Part shown: positions 1 to 7,747 of the stretch, piece by piece | Numbering within the stretch: the first letter of the stretch is position 1 | Layout: each line of letters opens with the position of its first letter | From: Sulfitobacter sp. | Lineage (GTDB): Bacteria; Pseudomonadota; Alphaproteobacteria; Rhodobacterales; Rhodobacteraceae | NCBI GenBank assembly: GCA_024636445.1 | Contig: JAGXHE010000074.1 | Coordinates: forward strand, 1 to 32,941 | Length of the DNA: 32,941 nt | Direction of reading: 5' to 3' | Notes under the pieces: generated by a model | Told to the model about the DNA's origin: nothing | Databases searched by the model: none | The model's input: only the letters and a program-made list of their open reading frames with translations | Program-made: the position numbers and the translations under genes

Positions 1-287
1 CCTGCGACCTGTTGCTGCAACTCGGCAAAGCTGGTCTTGGATTTGCGGCCGGTGATCGGGCTGTCATAGATGATCGCGATCCGCGTGCCGTGGCCAGCCT
101 CGACGTGCCGATCGACCGCGTTGTAGCAGGTGTTGACCTTTGCGTCGGCAAACCATTCGTAGCGATTGTCGCCACGGTCAAACAGCGCCTGCGTCGGTGC
201 CACGTCCCAGTCGATGGCCTGCGCTGCCTCCAGCCAATAGCCTTCGGGGTCGTTCTGCCAGCGTGTATAGGTCTCGCGATATCCCAT
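1..287 (-). CDS. prpE: Propionyl-CoA synthetase (propionate--CoA ligase), N-terminal part
   Basis: This is the first 95 codons of an acyl-adenylating enzyme; the rest lies beyond the left edge. Translation from the ATG at 285-287 gives MGYRETYTRWQNDPEGYW, then WFADAKVNTCYNAVDRHV and IAIIYDSPITGRK. These match the N-terminal pattern of the PrpE branch of AMP-forming acetyl/propionyl-CoA synthetases (an NTCYNAxDRHV block followed by a YDSP(V/I)T block). The enzyme activates propionate, which can then enter the methylmalonyl-CoA or methylcitrate route. A GGGAGAA ribosome site sits just upstream of the ATG. It lies 117 bases downstream of maeB on the same strand. An acetyl-CoA synthetase paralogue is the alternative, but the YDSP block favours PrpE. 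The catalytic and C-terminal domains cannot be seen. Confidence 0.85.
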   Translation of the reverse strand, partial: MGYRETYTRWQNDPEGYWLEAAQAIDWDVAPTQALFDRGDNRYEWFADAKVNTCYNAVDRHVEAGHGTRIAIIYDSPITGRKSKTSFAELQQQVA

Positions 288-314
288 GATGTCTTCTCCC
301 TCTCTTGGGATCAG

Positions 315-344
315 TCATAGGCCGCAGCAGATAGTCTTGTCCAA
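315..344 (-). promoter_or_regulatory. Candidate promoter for prpE
   Basis: On the minus strand, TTGGAC (339-344) and CTATGA (315-320) are separated by 18 bases, placing a start of transcription about 20 bases before the prpE ATG. The match to a sigma-70 promoter is partial, so prpE could instead be read through from maeB. Confidence 0.3.
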
Positions 345-404
345 CGCAACGCGCAGGCCCATGCGGTAATTCAGCGCGCGACCCGCAAGTCCACCCGCAT
401 GCGC

Positions 405-2678
405 CTACTCGTATTGCGTGACCGGCGTGCCCGCGATGGCCGACATGTTCAGCAATCCGCGCGCAGTGATCGAGGGGCTGACGATGTGTGCGCGGTTGCC
501 CATGCCCATCAGGATTGGCCCGACCTCAAGCCCGCCGCCCTTCATCTTGAGAATATTGCGCACGCCGGATGCTGCATCGGCGTTGGCAAAGACCAGCCCG
601 TTGGCTGCACCCTTCATCCGCCCGCCGGGCAACAGCCGGTCGCGCAGTTCGGGGTCAAGTGCCGCATCGAGGTTCATCTCGCCTTCGTAGCAGAAATCAC
701 GCGGCTTGGAGTCGAGGATATCCAGAGCGGCCCGCATGTGCACGCCCGACCCGCTGCTTTGGCTGCCGAACTGCGATTGCGAACACAGCGCGATGCGCGG
801 CTCGATGCCAAAGCGGCGCATGTGGCGCGCGGCACCGATCACGATCTGCGCGATGTCCTGCGGCGTCGGCACCATATGGACATGCGGGTCGGAGATGAAC
901 AGCGGCCCGTCTTCGAGGATCATCAGTGACAGGGCTCCGACGGGTTGCAGTTGCTTGGTGCCCAGAACCTGCTGGATATAGTTCATGTGCCATTTGAATT
1001 CGCCGAAGGTGCCGCAGATCAGGCTGTCGGCTTCGCCACGGTGCACCATGACGGCACCAATCGCCGTGGTGTTTGTGCGCATGATGGCGCGCGCGAGGTC
1101 GGGGGTGACGCCCTGACGGGCCATGATCTCGTGGTAGGTGCCCCAGTAATCGCGGTAGCGCGGATCGTTTTCGGGGTTCACCAGATCGACGTGTTCGCCC
1201 AGCTTGATGGTCATGCCTGCGCGGGCGATCCGTGCCTCGATGACTTCGGGGCGACCGATCAGGATCGGGCGTTCGGTGGTTTCCTCTACCATCGCCTGTG
1301 CTGCACGCAGCACGCGCTCGTCCTCGCCTTCGGCAAAGACGATGCGGCGCGCCACCGTGCGGGCGGCGTCGAAGACGGGGCGCATCAGCAAGGCGGATTT
1401 GAAAACCGAGCCGTCCAGCTTGGTCTTGTAGGCCTCAAGATCCTCGATCGGTCGCAGCGCCACACCACTGTCCATCGCCGCTTTGGCAACGGCGCTGGAC
1501 ACGATGCCGACAAGGCGCGGGTCGAAGGGTTTGGGGATCAGATAATCCGGGCCGAATGTCATCTGTTCGCCCTGATAGGCCGCCGCCGCTTCGGCGCTGG
1601 TGGTCGCGCGGGCAAGGGCTGCAATGCCGTCGATGCAGGCCAGCTGCATTTCGTCGTTGATGGTGGTCGCACCCACATCCAGCGCCCCGCGAAAGATGAA
1701 CGGAAAGCACAGCACGTTGTTGACCTGATTGGGAAAGTCGCTGCGCCCCGTGGCGATGATCGCGTCGGGGGCGATCTCGCGGGCCAGATCGGGCAGGATT
1801 TCCGGCGTCGGGTTGGCCAGCGCGAAGATGATCGGGCGTTTCGTCATGCGGGCGACGTGATCTTGGGTCATCACGCCGGGACCGGACAGTCCCAGAAACA
1901 GATCGGCCCCGTCCATCACGTCGTCCAGCGTGCGCAGATCGGTCTTTTGTGCATAGGCGGCCTTGGCGGGGTTCATATCCTCGGTGCGCCCCTCGTAGAC
2001 CAGTCCGTGAATGTCGCACAGCCAGATGTTCGCGCGCTTGACCCCCAGCTTCAGCAGCATGTTCAGGCAGGCGATGCCGGCCGCACCGCCCCCCGTCGAG
2101 ACGATCTTGATGTCTTCGAAGGATTTTCCCGCCACATAAAGCGCATTGGTCGCCGCAGCGCCCACGACGATGGCGGTGCCGTGCTGGTCGTCGTGAAAGA
2201 CCGGGATGTTCATCCGCTCGCGGCAGATCCGCTCGACGGTAAAGCAATCGGGGGCCTTGATGTCCTCAAGGTTGATCGCACCGAAGGTGGGCTCGAGTGC
2301 ACAGACGATAGCGGCCAGCTTTTCGGGGTCGGTCTCGTTCACTTCGATGTCGAAACAGTCGATGCCTGCGAATTTCTTGAACAGGACCGCCTTGCCCTCC
2401 ATCACCGGTTTCGAGGCCAGCGCACCGATGTTGCCCAGACCCAGAACGGCGGTGCCGTTGGTGACCACGGCCACCAGATTTCCGCGTGCCGTATAGCGTG
2501 CGGCGGTGGTGGGGTCTGCCTTGATCTCAAGACAGGCCTCGGCGACGCCGGGCGAATAGGCGCGGCTGAGATCGCGACCGTTGGCCAGAGGCTTGGTCGC
2601 ACGGATTTCCAGTTTCCCCGGTTTGGGGAATTCGTGATAATCAAGTGCGGCCTGACGCAACGAGGGGGTATCGGTCAT
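405..2678 (-). CDS. maeB: NADP-type malic enzyme with C-terminal phosphotransacetylase-like domain
   Basis: It decarboxylates malate to pyruvate with reduction of NAD(P), linking the TCA cycle to pyruvate and NADPH supply in the cytoplasm. The 757 residues split into a malic enzyme half (about 1-430) and a phosphotransacetylase-like half (about 435-757). Visible motifs are [60 protein letters not shown] and the Rossmann loop [10 protein letters not shown]. The second half starts near [17 protein letters not shown]. The length is typical of the chimeric MaeB/Dme/Tme family. In rhizobial members the C-terminal domain is known to lack transacetylase activity and to mediate acetyl-CoA control; that this applies here is inference. 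GGAG lies upstream of the chosen ATG. The gene is divergent from the VOC/cupin gene across the repeat array, with prpE downstream. Confidence 0.95.
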   Translation of the reverse strand: MTDTPSLRQAALDYHEFPKPGKLEIRATKPLANGRDLSRAYSPGVAEACLEIKADPTTAARYTARGNLVAVVTNGTAVLGLGNIGALASKPVMEGKAVLFKKFAGIDCFDIEVNETDPEKLAAIVCALEPTFGAINLEDIKAPDCFTVERICRERMNIPVFHDDQHGTAIVVGAAATNALYVAGKSFEDIKIVSTGGGAAGIACLNMLLKLGVKRANIWLCDIHGLVYEGRTEDMNPAKAAYAQKTDLRTLDDVMDGADLFLGLSGPGVMTQDHVARMTKRPIIFALANPTPEILPDLAREIAPDAIIATGRSDFPNQVNNVLCFPFIFRGALDVGATTINDEMQLACIDGIAALARATTSAEAAAAYQGEQMTFGPDYLIPKPFDPRLVGIVSSAVAKAAMDSGVALRPIEDLEAYKTKLDGSVFKSALLMRPVFDAARTVARRIVFAEGEDERVLRAAQAMVEETTERPILIGRPEVIEARIARAGMTIKLGEHVDLVNPENDPRYRDYWGTYHEIMARQGVTPDLARAIMRTNTTAIGAVMVHRGEADSLICGTFGEFKWHMNYIQQVLGTKQLQPVGALSLMILEDGPLFISDPHVHMVPTPQDIAQIVIGAARHMRRFGIEPRIALCSQSQFGSQSSGSGVHMRAALDILDSKPRDFCYEGEMNLDAALDPELRDRLLPGGRMKGAANGLVFANADAASGVRNILKMKGGGLEVGPILMGMGNRAHIVSPSITARGLLNMSAIAGTPVTQYE

Positions 2679-2760
2679 CTTGGTGGCTCCGGGTTGGGTC
2701 GGGTTGGTTTAGCGTTAAGCTATTTCACCCGGCACGCCAACAGGTGCTGACGCGGGCTTG

Positions 2761-2902
2761 TGCGAGGGTCTGCCCCGCGCTGGAGAGATATGCGAGGCTC
2801 TGCCTCGCGCTGGAGAGATATGCGAGGCTCTGCCTCGCGCTGGAGAGATATGCGAGGCTCTGCCTCGCGCTGGAGGGCATATGCGAGGCTCTGCCTCGCG
2901 CT
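2761..2902. repeat. Tandem array of five 30-base hairpin units
   Basis: Units start at 2761, 2791, 2821, 2851 and 2882. The core TGCGAGGCTCTGCCTCGCGC is followed by TGGAGAGATA. Units 2 and 3 are identical, unit 1 differs by two bases (GGGTC, CCCC), unit 4 ends differently and unit 5 is shifted by one base. Each core holds a perfect 7-base inverted repeat, GCGAGGC-TCT-GCCTCGC, so the transcript or single strand could fold into a string of five hairpins. There is no spacer between units. The array lies in the 304-base divergent gap between maeB (start 2678) and the VOC/cupin gene (start 2983), where both promoters must be. The last unit runs directly into a dispersed box at 2905-2926, suggesting that the stem half of that element was locally amplified. 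Confidence 0.9.
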
Positions 2903-2904
2903 CC

Positions 2905-2926
2905 GGGATATTTATGGCCAAAAGAA
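2905..2926 (+). repeat. Dispersed intergenic box, type 1, copy A
   Basis: The copy reads GGGATATTT, AT, then GGCCAAAAGAA. It has the same layout as the boxes at 11442-11463 (reverse) and 26342-26363, which differ only in the two central bases. It sits immediately after the fifth hairpin unit and 57 bases before the VOC/cupin start codon. Its role is unknown. Confidence 0.8.
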
Positions 2927-2982
2927 GTGGGTCTCTTGTCAATCTGGTGCGGGCGGGACAATTTGGGGCTTCGGAGGGATTT

Positions 2983-4074
2983 ATGGGCGACACGCTGGCA
3001 GAAGTAATATTGCCGACGCAGGATTTGCGCGGCGATATCGGGTTTTTCACCAAGCGGCTGGGGATGCGGATGGACATGATCTATCCTGCGGACGATCCGG
3101 CTGTGGCGGTGTTTTCTGGGCACGGGTTGGCAGTGCGGTTGGATGCCGGGCTGGACGCGCCTGCGGGGCGGGTTCTGATCCGGTGCGAGGAGCCTGCGGA
3201 ATTTGCCGATGGGGTGCTGGAGTTGACGGCACCCGGTGGGACGCAGGTGACGGTCGAGGCGTTGCAGCAGCCCGTCGTGATGCCCGAGACGGTGCATTCG
3301 TTCGTGGTGCGGCGGCTGAAGGATCAGGCCCCATGGGTGATCGGGCGCGCGGGCATGCATTACCGCGATCTTATTCCCGACCGTCTGGGCGGGTCGATCA
3401 TCGCCAGCCACATCCGTATTCCCGATGGCGGCCCGGTGCCTGATATGGTGCATTACCACACGGTCGGGTTTCAGCTGATCTTTTGTTATCGCGGCTGGGT
3501 CGATCTGGTCTACGAGGATCAGGGCGAGCCGTTCCGTTTGCATGCGGGCAACTGCGTGATCCAGCCGCCTGAAATTCGCCACCGTGTGCTGTTTGCCAGC
3601 GACAATATAGAGGTGATCGAGATCGGCGTACCGGCCGAGCATGTGACCACCATTGATCACGATATGGAACTGCCCAACGGTCCTGCCAATCCGGCCCGTG
3701 TGTTTCAGGGCCAGCGGTTCGTGCATCACAAGGCTCAGGAGGCGACCTGGCAGCCGTTTCGCATCGGCGGCTTTCAGTCGCGCGACACCACGATTGCGGC
3801 GCATACCGACAATGTGGCGGGTGTGCATGTGGTGCGGCGTGGAACGGGCGTTCCGGAATGGGCATCGCATGACAGCGACATCCTGTTCACCTTCGTGATG
3901 GACGGCACGATGGTACTGCAGGGCGAAGGCCGCGATCCATATGCCCTTGAGGCAGGCGACGCTTTTGTCGTCCCACCGGGGATGAAGGTGCGCTATGGCG
4001 ATCCTTCGGATGATCTGGAACTGCTTGAAGTGTCCTTGCCCGGTGCGTTCACCACACAATCAGGAGAAAGTTGA
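2983..4074 (+). CDS. VOC/glyoxalase-like plus double-cupin protein, function unknown
   Basis: The 363-residue protein begins with a VOC-like half (residues about 1-75: a VILPTQDLRGDIGFFTKRLG strand-helix pattern), followed by two cupin barrels. Cupin 1 (about 120-215) keeps metal-type histidines: H157-Y-H159 and a later PPEIRHRV. Cupin 2 (about 260-355) has GDAFVVPPGMKVRYGD but lacks the matching histidine set, so it probably binds no metal. The ATG at 2983 is chosen because GGAGGG precedes it. The open frame extends upstream to 2758, but only through the tandem repeat. The stop codon shares one base with the cdd start (TGATG), so it is the first gene of a coupled nucleoside-salvage chain. 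A role as sugar/nucleoside isomerase, dioxygenase or binding protein is possible, but the sequence does not decide. Confidence 0.8.
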   Translation: MGDTLAEVILPTQDLRGDIGFFTKRLGMRMDMIYPADDPAVAVFSGHGLAVRLDAGLDAPAGRVLIRCEEPAEFADGVLELTAPGGTQVTVEALQQPVVMPETVHSFVVRRLKDQAPWVIGRAGMHYRDLIPDRLGGSIIASHIRIPDGGPVPDMVHYHTVGFQLIFCYRGWVDLVYEDQGEPFRLHAGNCVIQPPEIRHRVLFASDNIEVIEIGVPAEHVTTIDHDMELPNGPANPARVFQGQRFVHHKAQEATWQPFRIGGFQSRDTTIAAHTDNVAGVHVVRRGTGVPEWASHDSDILFTFVMDGTMVLQGEGRDPYALEAGDAFVVPPGMKVRYGDPSDDLELLEVSLPGAFTTQSGES

Positions 4075-4460
4075 TGAATTTGAAAGAAGCAGCGACCGCC
4101 GTGCGCGAGAAAGCCTATGCGCCCTATTCACAGTTCAAGGTGGGGGCTGCGATCACCGGTGCGTCTGGCACCGTCTATTCCGGCTGCAACGTCGAGAATG
4201 TCGCCTATCCCGAGGGCACATGCGCCGAAGCCGGGGCCATTGCCGCGATGGTGGCCGCGGGCGAGACGAAGCTGACCGAGGTCTTTGTGATCGCGGGCAG
4301 CCCGATGCCGGTGACGCCTTGTGGTGGCTGCCGTCAGAAGCTGGCCGAGTTCGGTGCAGGCGATGTCCGCGTGACGATGGCGACCACGGGCGGGGCGGAA
4401 CAGGTGATGACGCTGGCTGAACTGCTACCCGGTGCCTTTACGCCTGATCACATGAAATGA
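4074..4460 (+). CDS. cdd: Cytidine deaminase
   Basis: It deaminates cytidine and deoxycytidine to uridine and deoxyuridine in pyrimidine salvage. The 128 residues are the normal size of the small, homotetrameric, zinc-dependent type. The zinc and catalytic residues are visible: C50-A-E52 (in GTCAEAGAI) and C83-G-G-C86 (in TPCGGCRQK). The substrate loop CNVENVAYPEGTC is also present. AGGAGA (4062-4067) serves the ATG at 4074, which overlaps the upstream stop by one base. The gene ends in an ATGA overlap with deoA, so the deaminase and phosphorylase steps are translationally coupled. Confidence 0.96.
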   Translation: MNLKEAATAVREKAYAPYSQFKVGAAITGASGTVYSGCNVENVAYPEGTCAEAGAIAAMVAAGETKLTEVFVIAGSPMPVTPCGGCRQKLAEFGAGDVRVTMATTGGAEQVMTLAELLPGAFTPDHMK

Positions 4461-5773
4461 GCGACTTTTCGGCCCGCGATATTATTGCTGGCTTGCGTGC
4501 GGGCGAGATGCCGTCGCGCGATGCCTTGGCGTGGTTCGCCCAAGGGCTGGCCGATGGTGCGGTCAGCGACGCGCAGGCGGGGGCCTTTGCGATGGCGGTC
4601 TGCCTGAACGGCTTGGGCGATGAGGGCCGCGTGGCGCTGACGCTGGGCATGCGGGACAGCGGGCAGGTGCTGGGCTGGGATCTGGACGGCCCGGTGCTGG
4701 ACAAGCATTCGACGGGGGGCGTGGGCGATTGCGTGTCGCTGGTGCTTGCCCCTGCGCTGGCGGTCTGCGGGGCTTACGTTCCGATGATCTCGGGTCGCGG
4801 CCTGGGGCATACCGGTGGCACGCTGGACAAGCTTGAGGCGATACCGGGGCTCAACGTCGATCTGGACGCGGCGCAATTTCATGACGTGGTTGCCGGCACC
4901 GGCTGCGCTATCGTCAGTGCCACGGCCCACATCGCCCCCGCGGACAAGCGGCTTTATGCGATCCGCGATGTGACGGCGACGGTGGAAAGTCTGGACCTGA
5001 TCACCGCGTCGATCCTGTCGAAAAAGCTGGCGGGTGGGCTCGAGGGGCTGGTGCTGGACGTCAAGGTCGGCTCGGGTGCGTTCATGAAGGATATGGACGC
5101 GGCGCGGGCCCTGGCCGAGGCGCTGACCGGCACCGCGAATGCCGCCGGATGCCGGACCTCGGCGCTGATCACGGATATGAACCAGCCGCTGGCCCCGTCG
5201 CTGGGCAATGCGCTGGAGGTGGCGCAGGTGATGCGTGTGTTGACCGAAGGGGATACCGATGCGCCGCTGTCGCAGATCAGTGCGGCGCTGGGCGGGGTGC
5301 TGTTGGCGGGGGCCGGGCTGGCTGCGGACGCGGAAACAGGGGCGGTGATGATCGCGAAGGCCATCCAGAGCGGGGCGGCAGCCGAGCGGTTCGGCAAGAT
5401 GATCGCGGCGATGGGTGGGCCGGTGCATTTCGTCGAGAACCACGCGCGTTTTCTGCCCGAGGCGACGGTGATCCGCGAAGTCGCAGCCAAAGATGCAGGC
5501 GTGGTGCAGGCCATTGACGGCGAAGCCTTGGGGCGCATCGTGGTGGCATTGGGCGGCGGGCGCGCGGTGGAAAGCGATGTGGTCGATCCGGCCGTCGGGC
5601 TGTCTGGTGTGCTGCGGCTGGGCGACAGCGTGGCCAAGGGCCAACCGCTGGCGGTGATCCACGCCTCGCACCCCGATCAGGCGGACCGCGCCGAGGCCTC
5701 TGTGCGGTCGGCGTTCACCTTGGGCGCGCGGGCGGTAAAAGCCCCCCCTCTGATCCACGCGCAGGTGTCGTGA
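4457..5773 (+). CDS. deoA: Thymidine phosphorylase
   Basis: It splits thymidine or deoxyuridine with phosphate to the free base and deoxyribose-1-phosphate. The 438 residues match the family length. Visible motifs are the phosphate-binding KHSTGGVGD (83-91) and the family signature SGRGLGHTGGTLDKLE (112-127), followed by ILSKKLAGGLEGLVLDVKVG around residues 177-200. The ATG overlaps the cdd stop by four bases. The gene ends in a one-base overlap with deoB. Cytidine deaminase supplies its deoxyuridine, and deoB takes the deoxyribose-1-phosphate it releases. Confidence 0.96.
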   Translation: MSDFSARDIIAGLRAGEMPSRDALAWFAQGLADGAVSDAQAGAFAMAVCLNGLGDEGRVALTLGMRDSGQVLGWDLDGPVLDKHSTGGVGDCVSLVLAPALAVCGAYVPMISGRGLGHTGGTLDKLEAIPGLNVDLDAAQFHDVVAGTGCAIVSATAHIAPADKRLYAIRDVTATVESLDLITASILSKKLAGGLEGLVLDVKVGSGAFMKDMDAARALAEALTGTANAAGCRTSALITDMNQPLAPSLGNALEVAQVMRVLTEGDTDAPLSQISAALGGVLLAGAGLAADAETGAVMIAKAIQSGAAAERFGKMIAAMGGPVHFVENHARFLPEATVIREVAAKDAGVVQAIDGEALGRIVVALGGGRAVESDVVDPAVGLSGVLRLGDSVAKGQPLAVIHASHPDQADRAEASVRSAFTLGARAVKAPPLIHAQVS

Positions 5774-6951
5774 TGGCGCGGGCGTTTCTGGTGGTCATCG
5801 ACAGCGTCGGCATTGGCGGTGCACCCGATGCCGATACGTTTTTCAATGGTGCCCTGCCCGATACGGGGGCCAACACACTGGGCCATATCATCGACGCCTG
5901 TGCTGCGGGACAGGCCGAAGACAGGCGATCCGGCCCCTTGCAGGTGCCGCATATGATGGCGCTGGGGCTGGGGGCTGCGGTCACACTGGCCAGCGGGCAG
6001 GCGGTTGATACGCCCGAACCTGCCGGCACCTGGGGGGCCGCCACCGAAGTGTCGCGTGGCAAGGATACGCCGTCGGGCCATTGGGAACTGGCCGGGCTGC
6101 CGGTGCCGTGGGAGTGGCATTACTTCCCCGACGAAACCCCCGCCTTTCCCGACAATGTGGTGGCGGCGGTCTGCAAGGCGGCGGGCACGTCCGGTATCTT
6201 GGGCAATTGCCACGCTTCGGGCACCACGGTGATTGCCGATCTGGGGGCCGCGCATCTGCGCACTGGCTGGCCGATTTGCTATACCAGTGCCGACAGCGTG
6301 TTCCAGATCGCGGCACACGAGGAACATTTCGGGCTGGAACGCTTGCTGCGGCTTTGCGCCGATGTCGCGCCGCTCTTGCACCAGATGAAAGTGGGGCGGG
6401 TGATCGCGCGGCCTTTCGTGGGGGATGCGGGATACTTCCGGCGCACTGGCAACCGCAAGGACTTTGCCATCCTGCCCCCCGCCCCGATGCTGACCAACCA
6501 CGTGCAGGATGCAGGGCGCGCAGTTTACGCCGTGGGCAAGATCGGCGACATCTTTTCGATGCAAGGCATCGACGAGGTGCGCAAAGGCGATGACCATACT
6601 CTGATGCGGCACTTGGGCGATCTGGTGCGCGAGGCGCAGGATGGTTCGCTGACCTTTGCCAACCTCGTCGAGTTCGACAGCCTTTATGGTCACCGCCGCG
6701 ATGTGTCGGGCTATGCGCGCCATCTGGAGTGGTTCGACGCCGAACTGGGCAAGCTGCTGCCACAGCTCCGTGAGGGCGATATGCTGGTCGTCACCGCCGA
6801 TCACGGCAATGATCCCACATGGACCGGCACCGATCACACCCGCGAACGGGTTCCGGTGATTGTCGCGGGCATCGGCGCTGGAAAGTTGGGCCAGATCGCC
6901 TTTACCGATGTGGCGGCGCTGGTCCTGCGCCACCTCGGTATCACCGTTTAG
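5773..6951 (+). CDS. deoB: Phosphopentomutase
   Basis: It converts (deoxy)ribose-1-phosphate to the 5-phosphate, feeding nucleoside-derived sugar into central metabolism. The protein is 392 residues, in the alkaline-phosphatase superfamily. Metal-site motifs visible are FLVVIDSVGIGGAPDAD near the N-terminus, KDTPSGHWELAG around residue 98, and ADHGNDPTWTGTDHTRE near residue 340. The ATG at 5773 shares one base with the deoA stop; an in-frame GTG three bases earlier is a possible alternative start. No deoC aldolase, the usual next step, is present in this window. Confidence 0.96.
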   Translation: MARAFLVVIDSVGIGGAPDADTFFNGALPDTGANTLGHIIDACAAGQAEDRRSGPLQVPHMMALGLGAAVTLASGQAVDTPEPAGTWGAATEVSRGKDTPSGHWELAGLPVPWEWHYFPDETPAFPDNVVAAVCKAAGTSGILGNCHASGTTVIADLGAAHLRTGWPICYTSADSVFQIAAHEEHFGLERLLRLCADVAPLLHQMKVGRVIARPFVGDAGYFRRTGNRKDFAILPPAPMLTNHVQDAGRAVYAVGKIGDIFSMQGIDEVRKGDDHTLMRHLGDLVREAQDGSLTFANLVEFDSLYGHRRDVSGYARHLEWFDAELGKLLPQLREGDMLVVTADHGNDPTWTGTDHTRERVPVIVAGIGAGKLGQIAFTDVAALVLRHLGITV

Positions 6952-7017
6952 GCAGGTCGCAGGTTGTCTAAGCGCGCCCCGCTTGGCACATAGGGGCAGT
7001 CAAATTTGGAGAGCGCC

Positions 7018-7650
7018 ATGAGCGAGCATGTCACCGTTGTCGATCATCCCCTTGTACAGCACAAGCTGACCATCATGCGCGACCGCGACACGCCGACGGC
7101 TGTGTTCCGGCAATTGCTACGCGAAATCAGCCAGTTGCTTGCCTACGAGGTGACGCGCGGCCTGCCGATGACGACCAAGCGGATCGACACGCCGATGCAG
7201 CCGATGGATGCGCCGACTCTGGATGGCAAAAAGCTGGCACTGATCTCGATTCTGCGGGCGGGCAACGGGTTGCTCGACGGCGTGCTGGAACTGATCCCTT
7301 CGGCGCGGGTCGGATTTGTCGGTCTGTACCGGGACGAAAAGACGCTGAAACCGGTGCAATACTACTTCAAGGTGCCCGAAGGGCTGGACGACCGTCTGGT
7401 GATCGCGGTCGATCCGATGCTGGCCACCGGCAATTCTTCGGTGGCTGCGGTCGATCTGCTGAAACAGGCAGGGGCCACCAACATCCGGTTCCTGTGCCTG
7501 CTCGCCGCTCCCGAAGGCATCGCCACCATGCGTGCCGCACACCCCGACGTGCCGATCGTGACAGCGGCCATTGACGAAAAACTGAACGAACACGGCTATA
7601 TCGTTCCGGGGCTGGGTGATGCGGGAGACCGCATGTTCGGCACAAAATAG
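7018..7650 (+). CDS. upp: Uracil phosphoribosyltransferase
   Basis: It makes UMP from uracil and PRPP and so recovers the base released by DeoA. The 210 residues are the family length. The PRPP loop [11 protein letters not shown] lies at 131-141, with the uracil-binding segment near the C-terminus ([19 protein letters not shown]). The ATG at 7018 is preceded by GGAGAG; a TTG twelve bases upstream is open but less likely. A 66-base gap separates it from deoB. A weak TTGTCT element in the gap could be a promoter, but read-through from the deo chain is as likely. Confidence 0.95.
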   Translation: MSEHVTVVDHPLVQHKLTIMRDRDTPTAVFRQLLREISQLLAYEVTRGLPMTTKRIDTPMQPMDAPTLDGKKLALISILRAGNGLLDGVLELIPSARVGFVGLYRDEKTLKPVQYYFKVPEGLDDRLVIAVDPMLATGNSSVAAVDLLKQAGATNIRFLCLLAAPEGIATMRAAHPDVPIVTAAIDEKLNEHGYIVPGLGDAGDRMFGTK

Positions 7651-7708
7651 CCCACATGAAGGCCTTTGGGCGCTTGCCTCGCCCCTAGTTCTGATGCATC
7701 GTGTTTGC

Positions 7709-7722
7709 TACTATATATAGTA
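7709..7722. promoter_or_regulatory. AT-rich palindrome upstream of the SPOR-domain gene
   Basis: TACTATATATAGTA is a perfect 14-base palindrome in the 97-base gap between upp and the SPOR-domain gene, 25 bases before that start codon. It is the most AT-rich spot nearby and contains TATATA/TATAGT, so it may include a -10 element, an operator, or both. No convincing -35 can be paired with it. A weak hairpin, GGGCG/CGCCC (7668-7684), lies between it and the upp stop. Confidence 0.4.
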
Positions 7723-7747
7723 ACGACCAAAACCTGTGGGGGCGCAG

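Noticed and set aside
945-2750. 601-codon plus-strand open frame opposite maeB
   Set aside because: It is antisense to a clear maeB. Its composition is Arg/His/Gly-rich with no domain, as expected from GC-rich third positions on the other strand.
2761-2902. Possible CRISPR array
   Set aside because: Units are contiguous with no unique spacers, only five copies, and no cas genes nearby.
2758-2982. N-terminal extension of the VOC/cupin gene through the repeat
   Set aside because: The frame stays open only because the 30-base repeat has no stop in this frame. The translated repeats (ICEALPRAGE) match nothing in the family and a better ribosome site precedes 2983.
2725-4059. 444-codon minus-strand open frame opposite the VOC/cupin gene
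   Set aside because: Histidine/proline/arginine-rich mirror of a well-supported cupin gene; no ribosome site or motif.
4448-5758. 436-codon minus-strand open frame opposite deoA
   Set aside because: Mirror of deoA with Arg/His/Gln-rich chance sequence.
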